Below are positions 1 to 11,800 of a DNA stretch of 64,000 nt, in pieces (position 1 is the first letter of the stretch; each line of letters starts with the position of its first letter). A program made the position numbers and the translations under genes. Location: the NCBI RefSeq assembly GCF_016906535.1, contig NC_057371.1:1550001-1614000 (forward strand). The letters run 5' to 3'. Source of the DNA: Rhizoctonia solani. Taxonomy: Eukaryota; Basidiomycota; Agaricomycetes; Cantharellales; Ceratobasidiaceae. The notes below the pieces were generated by a model. The model was not told the DNA's origin and did no database searches. It worked only from the letters and a program-made list of their open reading frames with translations.

Positions 1-2428
1 CTAATTGAACAGGTTCGCCACCGGCCTCTGCTATTTATAAGATTTCACTCACATCTCAGCAGAGTTTGTGCCACCATCTGCAACAACAGCTTACCGAATA
101 CTATCGACTTTTGGCGGTACTGGAAGCTCAGGCACAAGCATCTCCACATGGTCCGACACTCGAGTCTACTGAAGATAACGGTTTGACATTACGACGTCTT
201 CTAGTGTGGACAGATGAGTGGAGGCTTCGCCTGCGCATGATGAGCGTTTGTGTTGAAAATTGCTCGGGTGAGTTGTGTATTTGAACATATGCATCAAATT
301 CAACTAAGCTAGTAATAGACGCGCATGGTGGTACATTGATCAACCTTATCCATGCGTACACCGATAATGGCGATCCTTTTGTGCGCAATTTTACTGATCT
401 TCTACTGGAAGAGGTGCGAAGCCTTATCTCCTGGTCGATTTCGACTCACCACCCAACATCCAGGTCTCCAAACCTTTTTTCATATCCTTACATAGATGGC
501 TGTTTTCAGGAGAGTTACATGACCCATTTAACGAATTTTTCGTATCAAGTAACCCAGAGCTCGCGCATCATCACTACATGAACGGAGCTAATGGATTGGG
601 CGAAGGTGCATTCGCTGGTGAGTTACGATACATAAGCTGTAAGCTAGTTTGCAAGCCAACATACTTCTATGGGGCAGGGCTTTCCGGAGACGAACTAGAT
701 GTCGCACTGCTATCGGCTGATGCGGGTCAATCGAGTGCGTTTGGAGGACTCCGATTGTGGAAAAGCAAGTACCAGTTTAAAAAGGAAAAGCTGCCTAGTT
801 TCGTGGGTGAAGCATTTGGAAGAAAGGTTGGTTCAAGAATCGTCGAAGATAAGCTTTACCCTGACGTCGGCCAAGATATTCTCAACAGGCAAAAGCTTGA
901 ATTTCATTAGGTACAACTGCCACGATAACGACTGGATTGAGACTCGGAACAAACTTAATGGATTCGGCAGCGGTAAGACGGGACATTCTTGTAGACTTTG
1001 TTGGCTCACCCTCTGTTCAGTATTGAAATACAGTGACATCGCCGGACTAGAGCATTCTATCGACACGGCATTTCAGATTGCAAGCCAGCGACTATTTGAT
1101 ATCTTCCTTGTAAAGTTTAAACTTATGGATCATCTCCTGGCACTCAAACAGTATCTAATGCTTGGCCATGGTGATTTCGCGGATCAACTTATGGAAGCCC
1201 TTGGGTCAGTAAAAGTTGTTATTGACCTCTCAAACAAAGCTAATATCGTTCCAGTCCCAACCTGTCTCGTCCCGCAAATACGTTGTACAGGCACAATTTA
1301 ACAGCCACTCTTGATACTGCCATTGAGCGCTCAAACGCTCGCTTTGATTCGACTGATATTATTCGACGTTTGGACGCACGGATGCTCGAATATTCTCACG
1401 GCGAAATAGGATGGGACGTTTTCACACTCGAGTACAAAGTAGATGCACCTCTGGACACGGTCCTCGATCCCGAGTCCATGCGCAAATATATGACGTTGTT
1501 CCAACACCTCTGGCAAATGCGACGTGTGGATGTGACTCTGACACAAGGTTGGGCAAGGCTGGCTAGCGCCTCAAAGACAATTGCCCGGGTTCCTGGTAAG
1601 TATTTAACTTGACCAATTCTCTGGATTTTAATCACATGAACTTATGTTTTATATGGAGAATTACAAAGTTCGTGGCATCAAGTCCGTATAGTGTTGGCAG
1701 AAATGATACATTTTATACGCCAAATGCAATCGTTCTCACACCTCGAGGTTATCGATGTTTCGTGGAAGCGTCTTGTCGAGTTTACTCGTAAAAAGGAAGG
1801 TGATTTGGACGCTTTGATTGACGCGCACCAAACATACCTTGAGCGTATCGAGAAAAAGGTCTTGTTGATTAGTTCCAAGAGTGGGAGAGAGGTATGATGG
1901 GACACTCGAAACTTTTCGATGCACTATTAATGACAGATACTAGGAATCGGTACTCAATCAGGTTCGAGAGGCTTTTCAGACTATTCTTCAATTCAGGGAA
2001 GCCACGGTGAGGATAGCCTCTTTCAACTGCTAGCTTGGGTGCTCAACCTGCAGGTAGGACGCATTCCACAACCACACTTTGGCGGAAGCTGCACGACGTG
2101 ACAGTGAACGCGATGGGCATAGAGTACGTGTTTATTGTTTTTGGTGCTTCGTTCTCTCTGTAACATCGCCCAGGGAGTGTATACAACTATTGGTAACGAG
2201 GATATTGGAAGGTATACACGAGACAACGCCGAGTCGCTACCCCGAATTCTCAGACGAGTTGAACAATACTCCCGCACCTTCTCTGATTTGGCCATGTCGA
2301 TTGTAGTTGCACTCAATACACACAGCGACTACGAATGTAGGTTTTTGGGAGTCCGTCTATCTTTCAGTGACTTTTACCGCCTCAAGCGCGAGCGTCAGCT
2401 GGCCGCTGCTAATGGTGACGGAAGATGA
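1..2428 (+). CDS. Gamma-tubulin complex component 3 (GCP3/Spc98), 5'-truncated by the window edge
   Basis: This is the C-terminal part of a GCP/Spc97-Spc98 family protein, which with GCP2 forms the gamma-tubulin small complex that nucleates microtubules at the spindle pole body. The readable protein starts mid-gene near position 60 with ELTEYYRLLAVLEAQ-like sequence (here QLTEYYRLLAVLEAQ), then LRRLLVWTDEWRLRLRMM and INLIHAYTDNGDPFVRNF (336-390), typical of GCP3. It continues through the GRIP2 (gamma-tubulin binding) region: LWKSKYQFKKEKLPSF, LLALKQYLMLGHGDFADQL (1130-1200), WDVFTLEYKVDAPLDTV, YMTLFQHLWQMRRVD and ending FYRLKRERQLAAANGDGR. About eight short introns are visible, for example near 400-461 and 829-878. 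The start codon lies outside the window. I see no clear frame break. Identity is confident from the run of family-specific blocks. Confidence 0.92.
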
Positions 2429-2599
2429 CGGTGCTTTATTTTTATCCTCATCTCTTCTTAGCCGATGCTGCTTTGCACGCATCATCGTATTCATTGCTTT
2501 ATTGGGTATAGAATTTCAGTTTGCATAATAATATAATCATACATCAATTAGTGAACAATAAAGCGAACGCTTCAACTTGAGTAAGGAAGGTCGAGAGTG

Positions 2600-4963
2600 T
2601 CAATGGTGTTCAGAAGGGGGTACACCGATCGAACTATGAAAAACTAGGCGTTCCGCTAAAGCATGCACTAGCGTGGAATCCAGGCCGAAATCTTGAGCGA
2701 CACGGTTGCAAGCCTCTAGCATCACCGACCGGCCGGGGTCTGCCCCGCGACCTTCATTAAAACCTTGAGGTTGTATCATTACGCCAGTAGGTGGGGGGGC
2801 CAAGTATAGTTGATTACGAGAATATATAGGAGTCTCTGAGTTGGATGGTTGGTTGACATGCATTGCTGAAGAGAGCTGATTGGTGAAGCGGAATAGGTGA
2901 TTAAGCTGGTGATCAGTGAATGCTTAGGGTGTATTAGTGTGTATTTCTCGGAGCAATCTGTAACACTTACCTCTGCACCGAAGCGCTGCGTCGATAAGCT
3001 TCGTGTGTACAAGAGGTTCATATTCCCGCGTGCCAACAAGAAGTTCATATTGTTCGAGGGCAACTATTTGACAAGTTAGCACAGGTCATGATATAGCACT
3101 CTGACAGACGCACAAGTGGTGATGTCTTCCCGATCGCGTACCCCTCAGATCATTAGAATGTCTTCGATGAATTTGATCGATTAGACTTACCAAACAATGC
3201 CTCAGGTAAGGTCCCTGGGGCAAACACATCGGGCACAGGAACTTTGGCGAGTACGCTAATCAACGACCAATACGCAAGGCAGGGCGCTTTTAAAAAATGA
3301 GACTACGGAATGGTATCAGTTATGCCCATCGAACTTTTACGTGGGTCGGTAAGGTACTACTGACCTTGGGGGATTGAATCAAGTGCAGAATAATCCCCAG
3401 TTCTGATTCTGTGAGTAGGTTTCCTGTGACCGACAACCGAGAGTCGCTAGCCGATGTTTCATAAATCGGCAATGAACCCTCGAATTTTCCGGGCCAGGAA
3501 GGGAAAAGCTATATAGAGCGTTGAATACTTGTGTAAAGAAAGCAAACTCAACTTACAACATGCATAAGTTCCTCCTGGCTCGACAAAGTGATTGTGACTG
3601 CACGTGCACGACGGCCATATCCTAACACCTTGTTTTGATGAGTTCTCAAGGCAGATCTCGCGTTTTCGGTCGTCGTCTCTACGTAAGCGTGATTTAGAGT
3701 CCGGCCATCTACACGATCTAAGAGAACATGGCAGATCAAAGTAGGGCTCCCTAGCCATTTTTCAATCATAGGTGGGGTAACGTCCTGAGCATCGAAAGTG
3801 CGAGTAAGATGCAGCGCAAGGCCTAGATGAGTGGCATATCAAGACATACCCAGGGAATATTATCGATGCGTAAAACCATTATTGAAAGGTCAACTTCAAG
3901 GTCTGAAGAGATGCGAGTATCTATGCGTGATGGTGTTGTGAAATACGATCCTGGCGAGCCCGAAGAATCTTGAGAGAAGGGAATCCTGCGTGAAGAATTC
4001 ATAGAAGGCGAGACTTTGGCGAGATTTCCGACTGTATGCGTCCGAATGGTCGAGCTATCTGAAAGGACTTGATGGGAGATAAGCAATACATACAAATCAT
4101 GTCTTTTTCGCCAACAACATTAAGGGATCCTGTCACACAAGAGGCGCATATCTGATGTCGACAAGGCTCCAGCAGGGACAGTCGCTCATCTCCGCCACAT
4201 GATGCGCATTTCGTTCCCACAAGAGACCTAAAAGCGGGGGAAAGGGGGGATCCAAAGAGGGCTGTGCGTTCTTGTGGGGTCAACGCCCGGCTAGGGCTCT
4301 TAGTTTGATCTACTTTGGAGTCATAGCACTTCTGTTCAACCATGCTTAGTTTGATTCTGGTGTCCAAAACTTAGCATCACTCACATTGAATAACGGTCGC
4401 ATTTCTCGTCGCCGGGGCGGAGGGTCGGTAAAGCTACCACGTATAGTTGGATTATCAGAGATGTAGATATTGGGAAGATCGAATCGCAGTGGGGTCCGAG
4501 ACTTCTTGGTTACTTGAGGGGTAAATGGTCCAGTCAACTTATTCGGGGTTGTAGGTAGTGGCGCTTGCTCGTCCTCTGGAACGCGTGTGAATGTATGCGG
4601 CCAAACCCCAATTAAAATTGGCGTGAGCGACTTCTCCATGATACAAAAAAGAAATTTCGTCTAACCTTCGAGGCTGTCGTGGCAAGAATCGCGAGGAGAA
4701 ACGCTTTCCTCACGAATTCTCCAGTTGGGGTCGCCAGCTAAATGAAATTTCTGGTTTGGTGAGTGTGAAGTAAGTTCTCCAGAATGGCCCTGGATTTCGG
4801 ATGATATCCTCGATGTGACCAGTGACTGTGGGGTAGGAGGAGCCATATTCGAAAGCTTACTACGGGTGAGTCGAAGTGGGGTGAGGAGGGTGCCATTCTT
4901 GAGCTTGTGAGGAGCCGTGGGCGAAGGCGGAGACGACAAGGGTGGGGTAGATGGTGACGGCAT
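2600..4963 (-). CDS. RING-type zinc finger plus RRM RNA-binding protein
   Basis: This minus-strand gene starts at the ATG at 4963 (MPSPSTPPLSSPPSP). A proline/serine-rich N-terminus is followed by a low-complexity linker (4639-4346) and a RING-like finger at about 4200-4095: CASCGGDERL, PCRHQICASC, ICMYC. An RNA recognition motif follows (about 3900-3560). Its RNP2-like strand reads VLRIDNIPW, an intron separates this from MIEKWLGSPTLICHVLLDRVDGR, and the RNP1 region reads GRTLNHAYVE. Further exons carry SLPIYETSASDSRLSV, AYWSLISVLAKVPVPDVFAP and LEQYELLVGTREYEPLVH, ending VFHSSIGVPPSEHH. Introns are 50-65 nt; one at about 3363-3304 joins in phase 0. I do not recognise a named orthologue. The domain pair suggests an RNA-binding E3 ligase-like factor, but the RING is short and ligase activity is inference. 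It is tail-to-tail with GCP3 and head-to-head (284 bp) with the next gene. Confidence 0.7.
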
Positions 4964-5247
4964 CTTGATAATATTATAAAGAATCACTTGCTACCTATGA
5001 GTAGTTGAAGAAAGATGTATGGACGAGTTAGGTGTCAGGTCAACCACCAGCAGCGATTTATATTTAACTTGCCCGACACGTGACCGTGTTTGGGTCGTGT
5101 TTGGGTTGTTTATCAACCACTCTCATCCTTGGGCTTGTCTTCGTACTCCATTCTGTTTACTATCAATCTCTTGTACGAGAGCTAGCGTCTACATTATACA
5201 TTGGGTATTACATATCCGGGCTGCAAAGATTATCAATCGGACATACG

Positions 5248-6093
5248 ATGTCTCTCCTACTGGCTCCCGATCAAGGCACCGAAACAGCAAGCAAGCGTTA
5301 CCAACGCTTTGAGTCTTGTATATACGTCGCATCGCAATCTTGCAGTACGAAATGGACGTAAGTGAGTACTTACTATACGCCTCTTTGCTATTTTATCGAG
5401 CACTTTTGTTGCCTTAGTTGGGATCAATTCGTGATGTGTTTCCCAACATGGGTGAAAGAAGAGGCAAGTGTTGCGGGAGAAATTCGAATGCAGATATCGA
5501 AGTTCATGAAAGATACCTTAGTGGTCGGTTGATTGTTGTTAGTGCTGGGCGTTGGTTACTCATTTATTGCATACAGAAAGAGAGCAGTGAACTACTACGG
5601 CTCTATGAGGCCCGTGCAGCGATAGACGCCTTAGACGAGGCCATTGTTGAAGCTAAGAAGAGACAAGTCGAGGAAGATAATGGAAACCACAAGGACGAAT
5701 GGAAACCAGACATAGATCCTCGCACTGCTGTGAGAGCTCGCGTCATGCCAGTATTAGAGAAGGAGCAAGCCGAATTGCAAAAGGAGCTGGACGAGGCAAG
5801 CATTTGATTATTTGTAACCTAACAATCTGAGACAAAGTCTTTGGCAGCTGGAAGAGCAGAATCGCAAGTATATTGCAAGAATCCAACGTAACAGAGCGGA
5901 ATACAGAGCAATTGACCAAGAAATCAAGTCCCGCTTGAATACAGTGGAACAGGTAGCTTACTTAATTTAATCTCTTTCTTTGTTAACTCAATGTGTTCTT
6001 CAGGTCTACAAAATCATTAACAGTATGGACAATGAAGAACTGCAACAATGGATGTTAGCTGCAGATGAAGCCGGGACTACTACTGCTGACTAG
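5248..6093 (+). CDS. Probable Nnf1/PMF1 kinetochore (MIND complex) subunit
   Basis: The ATG at 5248 opens a short exon (MSLLLAPDQGTETASKRYQRF), and the intron after TKW brings in TWDQFVMCFPTWVKEEA and GEIRMQISKFMKD. A second intron leads to ESSELLRLYEARAAIDALDEAI, then a charged coiled coil (VMPVLEKEQAELQKELDE, QNRKYIARIQRNRAEYRAI), ending INSMDNEELQQWMLAADEAG. The pattern of an N-terminal helix with a Phe-Pro core, an 'EF..I' helix entering 'LDEAI.EA', and a long C-terminal coiled coil matches Nnf1. In the family this protein binds Mtw1 in the MIND/Mis12 complex and links inner kinetochore to Ndc80. Total is about 190-200 residues, the usual Nnf1 size. Sequence identity in this family is low, so the call rests on pattern. 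A different small coiled-coil protein is the alternative. Confidence 0.6.
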
Positions 6094-6479
6094 ACTGGTA
6101 TAATATCAAATTAATCACAATTCGGTGTCTGTCTTTGGATTGTGTGACATGCATATCCCGTATCTTGTTGTCTTGCTACGTATATATTAATTTATAGCTT
6201 TTATCCAACAACCCAATGATCTAATAATATTACCTAATCTTAAACTTAGCGCCCAAGCTTAGGTTTCCGTGACCGCGGTCAATTAGTGTTTGCTATTGCT
6301 CAATTCTTGTTGTAAATTTCCCATTGCTTTCATTATTGTTGATATATTGCGCTGCCCTTTCTATTTGATAGCCTATTTCCTGGCCTGATATTGGCATCCG
6401 CGAAATACTAACGTGACAAGGAGTTGACCGCTCCCAACGTGGATAGAGACGTACCAACTTGGCCCTTGACCTTGCACAG
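6094..6479 (+). other. Spacer between the Nnf1-like gene and VRG4
   Basis: This 386-nt spacer holds the 3' end of the Nnf1-like transcript and the VRG4 promoter and leader. It is AT-rich up to about 6250 (many AATAATATT-like stretches). I see no further coding exon or structural RNA. Confidence 0.5.
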
Positions 6480-8018
6480 ATGCCTTCATCTCCCACTCAA
6501 AAATCTCCGAGCGATGGGTCTGGTAGATACTCATCAGCTCCTAAAGATGATGTTGTAGAGCTTAGAAAAGACCTGGCCAACAAGCCCGATGCCGAAGGCT
6601 GGGGTGTCTCTGGTAAGTTGCAAATCCGGCTGATTTTATCTACGGTGTGACCAATGTAACATTTATCTATAGCACCTCCAATTCTCTGCTACTGCGTGGC
6701 CAGTATCCTAATGACCGTCACCAATAAATTTGTCCTTTCAGGCGCCAGCTTCAATATGAACTTCGCCTTTTTGGCCATTCAGTCTATCACTGGTGTTAGT
6801 TGTGTGGTGTTAGCCAAGAAGCTGGGGCTAATCAACTTTCGCGATTTCGACAAACAAGATGCAAAAACTTGGTTTCCTATTAGCTTTGCTCTCGTGCTGG
6901 TGATTTACACAGGCAGCAAGAGTTTAGTCAGTTCGGGTCCTCAACTTGATGCTATAAGTTACTTATAAACCTTCCAGCAATATCTCAGCATTCCCGTTTA
7001 TACTATATTCAAGAACTTGACCATTATCCTGATTGTATGTAACGACTTCTCAAAGAGAAACCTGCGTTAAATTATTCGTTCAGGCATATGGAGAAGTCCT
7101 TTGGTTTGGAGGCCGAGTAACGGCGCTGACCTTGGCTTCTTTTGGGTTAATGGTATTGCCTCCGCTGTCATTCATGGGATACTGCTGACACTAAATTGAA
7201 GGTCCTGTCCTCGGTAGTTGCTGCCTGGTCCGATATCACTACAGCATTTCAGAATAGCTTCCCTGAATATGCTGCATCTCCTATCTTCCAAATTGATCCT
7301 AGCAAAGCTCATAAGAACCTTGCGAACACTGGCACAGGATATCTGTGGATGGGATTCAACTGCATTACTACTGCAACCTACGTAAGCATGGATCTTGATG
7401 TAAAATTGTGGTGGAGTACGGTGCTAAGGTATCTGCTAGGTATTAACGATGAGGAAGAGGATCAAGTCTACTGGATTCAAGGATTGGGATACAATGTTCT
7501 ATAATAACTTGCTGTCTATTCCTGTATTAGCCATATTCTCACTGCTATTCGAAGAATGGAACCAGAAGAATATGGATGCTAATTTGTAAGTGAACTTTAT
7601 TCAGTCTCCTGGCTCAATACTGACATTTATGATAGCCCGCCTGCAACCCGCAACGTATTACTGAGTCTCATGGCTATGTCCGGAGCAGCAGCCGTGTTTA
7701 TCTCATACACTACCGCCTGGTGTGTCCGAGTCACGAGTAGCACAACCTACAGGTTAGTCTTTACCTTCAAGCGTCGATGTGTAGTAGTTTGATCATGCGG
7801 TCTATTATAGTATGGTTGGAGCATTGAATAAACTTCCAGTAGCCGCCTCTGGCATGATCTTCTTTGGCGACCCTGTAAACTTTTCCTCGGTGTCAGCGAT
7901 CACCATCGGATTCGTCGCCGGAGTCGTTTATGCCATCGCCAAAAATAACCAGGCAAAGGCCGAGAAGAAGGCCGGACCTGGTTCTGTGGAATCTTTACCT
8001 ATGCATAGAAGGGCATAG
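6480..8018 (+). CDS. vrg4: GDP-mannose transporter (nucleotide-sugar transporter)
   Basis: This is the Golgi GDP-mannose/GMP antiporter that supplies mannose donor for glycoprotein and glycolipid mannosylation. The chosen ATG at 6480 starts [15 protein letters not shown], a cytosolic tail. Multi-pass membrane blocks then follow: [72 protein letters not shown] and [18 protein letters not shown]. The C-terminal exon begins [20 protein letters not shown] and contains GALNK, the GDP-mannose-binding motif of the Vrg4/LPG2 family. It ends with a lysine-rich cytosolic tail ([14 protein letters not shown]). There are about seven introns, each near 50-60 nt, and no frame break. It was probably called correctly by any similarity search; essential in yeasts. 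Confidence 0.95.
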
Positions 8019-8899
8019 CCAATCATCTCCTTGCATTTACAGTGACTAATATACACTGTCCAATATCGACTCCTATCTTATGGTATCGAACCCCGATTCG
8101 TGAGAACCAACGACCTCGCGGACTTTAGCCTGGGAGAGATCCGGGGAGCGTTCTTAAATCAAAATAACGCCCAACGCGAACGATCTGCGCACAGGCAACT
8201 GACAGGATAAGCTCGGCATTTGCTACGTATCTGGTTATAGCAAGCTATTTCGGGCAATATTCGGGATCGAAGTCGATAGCTAAGCCAACGGAAATCAATT
8301 CTTGCATCAGTAAACCACGTCGTCTAGTGTGTGTGACTTGGGACAAGCCTTCCTCGGGCACATACGGAAAGTAGCCAAGGATATCGGCTCCCAGGAAAGT
8401 CTTGAGAGTTCATCCACTGACAGGAATCTCAGGTATAGACGTCTTGTGCAGGCGTATGTAATCGAATTGACTTGGGGCCGCGTCGTGGGAAGGGATACGC
8501 CCACTCTGCCGCTCACCTCGCACCTGGGAATAAAAATTGAATATTATAACCCAAATGCGGCCTAAGCAACACCCGCAGTAGGGTACTCTGGGCGCTAGAT
8601 ACATGCTATAGGCAGCCAAGTAGCCCATTATGAGGAACCAAGAGCGTATCTATGTGGATGAAAGGCGGAATAGCAATTGATTGACTTGGCATTCGTGGGG
8701 AAGTACGCAGGAAGTAGATTAGTATCCGTCCCAGAATGGCAATTTGAGGGTTTGATATACATCGGGACCCTGGAGATGGAGCGTGCGAATAAACCCAATT
8801 CGCAGCTCTTGAAAACAGACTCGCTCAGAGCTCGCCCTATCCCCACTCTCTCTCTCTCCACTCCTATCACATCTCTACGTGTATCAGTGGGTTTACATT
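8019..8899. other. Intergenic region between VRG4 and pyruvate carboxylase
   Basis: In 881 nt I see no conserved protein. The downstream end (8840-8875) is pyrimidine-rich with a CT repeat (ctctctctctcc) just before the pyruvate carboxylase ATG, as is common in leaders of strongly expressed fungal genes. A stretch at 8084-8150 with a TCGAACCCCGATTC block resembles part of a tRNA T-arm but does not fold into a complete tRNA. Confidence 0.5.
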
Positions 8900-11800
8900 A
8901 TGTCTGGAAATCTCAGCACGCCCAAGTCGGCGCTCGGCGGTATCGCCAGCATCCCCGGCACCCCTATTCATACCATTCACTCTATGCGCCGTAAAGGTGC
9001 GGGGCACCATGGTCCTCTGACCAAGCTGCTCGTCGCCAACCGTGGTGTATGTACTATCAGACACGATCAGAACCCTTGTTGACTCTTGAATGTAGGAAAT
9101 CGCGATCCGTGTATTCAGAACCGCGCACGAACTCGCGATGCATACCGTTGCTATCTACTCTTTCGAAGATCGCATGTCTGCTCATAGGCAGCGCGCCGAT
9201 GAGGCCTACCAAGTTGGTGCTGGATTGACTCCGGTTGCTGCCTATCTTGCTCAAGACGATATCGTCCGCATCGCTCTCGAGCATGGTGTCGATATGATCC
9301 ATCCTGGATACGGTTTCCTGTCTGAAAACGCGAGCTTTGCGCGAAAAGTCGAAGAGGCTGGAATTGCCTTCATCGGACCCACACCCGAAGTCATCGATGG
9401 ACTCGGTGATAAGACCAAGGCTCGCAACATCGGTAAGATAAAAACCTCTATTTGGTCAGAATAAATTAATGACCATAAATGCGTTAAATAGCGGTTGCGG
9501 CTGGTGTTCCTGTTGTTCCCGGAACTCCCGGCCCGGTCGAAACTTATGCCGATGGTGATGCTTTCGTGAAAGAGCACGGGTTCCCGTCATTATCAAAGCC
9601 GCCATGGGTGGTGGAGGCCGTGGAATGCGTGTCGTCCGTTCCATTGAAGAGTTCAAGGATTCGTTTGAGCGTGCGGTCAGCGAAGCCAAGAGCGCTTTCG
9701 GTGACGGTACCGTCTTCATCGAACGTTTCCTCGAACGCCCAAGGCACATTGAAGTCCAGCTTTTGGCTGACGGAGAAGGCAACTGCATCCACTTGTTCGA
9801 GCGTGACTGCTCCGTCAGCGCCGCCACCAAAAGGTCGTCGAAGTTGCGCCTGCGACCCACCTCCCAGAGGAAACCCGCCAGGCTATCTTGAACGACGCCC
9901 TCAAGATTGCTCGTTATGTCAAGTACCGCAATGCGGGCACAGCCGAGTTCCTCGTCGATTCACAAAACCGCCACTACTTTATCGAAATCAACCCCCGTAT
10001 TCAGGTCGAGCATACAATCACTGGTAAGCATTTCGTAATGTTTACAAATACATCTGAACCTAATCAAATCTGGTTTGGTACTTCAGAGGAGATTACCGGG
10101 CTTGATATTGTCTCTGCCCAAATCCAGATTGCTGCGGGTGCAACCCTCGCCCAGCTCGGTCTTACTCAAGAGGCCATCACCAAACGAGGCTTCGCCATCC
10201 AATGCCGTATTACTACTGAAGATCCGGCTACAGGCTTCCAACCAGACACCGGAAAGATCGAGGTATACCGCAGTGCTGGTGGTAACGGTGTTCGTCTCGA
10301 TGCTAGCTCTGGCTTTGCAGGCGCCCAGATTACTCCTCATTATGACAGTTTGCTTGTCAAGTGCTCCGTCAGCGGTGCAACCTACGAGGTTGCCAGGCGC
10401 AAGATGCTCCGCGCACTGGTCGAATTCCGTATCCGTGGTGTCAAGGTCTGTCGGATACTATCTACAATAGCTTGGGCTAATTCACTCCCGCTGTAGACCA
10501 ACATTCCGTTCCTGTTCCGTCTGTTGACGCATGACGTCTTCATCAACGGCAAGACCTGGACCACCGTAAGTGGGAACAACTATCTCATATGGAGAACGAA
10601 CTCACGTCCTTCTCTTAGTTTATTGATGATACTCCAGAGCTCTTCAAGCTTGTCCAAACCCAGAACCGTGCTCAGAAACTTCTCGGCTACTTGGGCGATC
10701 TCGCTGTGAACGGCAGTTCGATCAAGGGCCAAATGGTAGGGTTCCCCTTTCGAAGATCAATTTAGCCTTGTTCTGACAAAACGTCAGGGAGAACCAGGTC
10801 TCAAGCAGGAGATCGAAATACCCAAGCTTGCCAACCGCGACGATCCCGAAGGACCCCCACTCGACACTTCAGTACCATGCGAGATCGGTTGGCGCAATAT
10901 CATCGTTGAGAAAGGACCAGAAGCGTTTGCCAAGGCTGTCCGCGAGTACCCAGGTGTGCTGATCATGGACACTACCTGGCGTGATGCCCATCAGAGTTTG
11001 CTCGCCACTCGCCTCCGAACCATTGACATGGCCAACATTGCCAAGGAGACCAGCTGGGCGCTTGCTAATGCCTACTCTCTTGAATGCTGGGGTGGTGCGA
11101 CATTTGATGTTGCGATGAGGTTCTTGTACGAAGATCCTTGGGAGCGTCTCGTAAGTTGTTTTTATACACTTGGACTTGTTTGTGTTCTAATACGCGAACC
11201 TCCGCAGCGTACTCTCAGGAAGCTCGTTCCCAACATTCCTTTCCAAGCCCTTGTGCGTGGTGCCAACGCCGTAGGATACACTAGCTACCCGTGAGTTTAC
11301 TAGACAACTGAGGAAACTCTTTTGGCTTACTATTATAATTAGTGACAATGCTATCTACGAGTTCTCGCGCAAGGCCGTTGAGAGTGGTCTTGACATCTTC
11401 CGTGTCTTTGACTCGCTCAACTACTTTGAAAATGTGGGTCTGATACATTATTACCCCTATTACCATAAACAAACCCAATCCTTGTTTTAAAGATGCGTCT
11501 TGGTATCGACGCGGCGAAGAAGGCTGGCGGTGTCTGCGAGGCCGTCGTTTGCTACAGCGGTGACGTTGCCGACCCCAAGAAGACCAAGTACACCTTGCAA
11601 TACTACCTCGACTTTGTTGATCAATTAGTTAACGAGGGCATCCACATTCTCTGCATCAAGGATATGGCTGGCTTGTTGAAGCCCCAGGCCGCAACTATGT
11701 GAGCATTCACACATAGTACAATTCCACTGTACTTACCTTCTATCTAGGCTTGTCGGAGCTATTCGCAAGAAGTACCCCGACCTCCCCATCCATGTTCACT

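Noticed and set aside
8084..8150. tRNA-like stretch with TCGAACCCCGATTC
   Set aside because: Only a T-arm-like block is present; matching acceptor, D and anticodon stems could not be paired on either strand.
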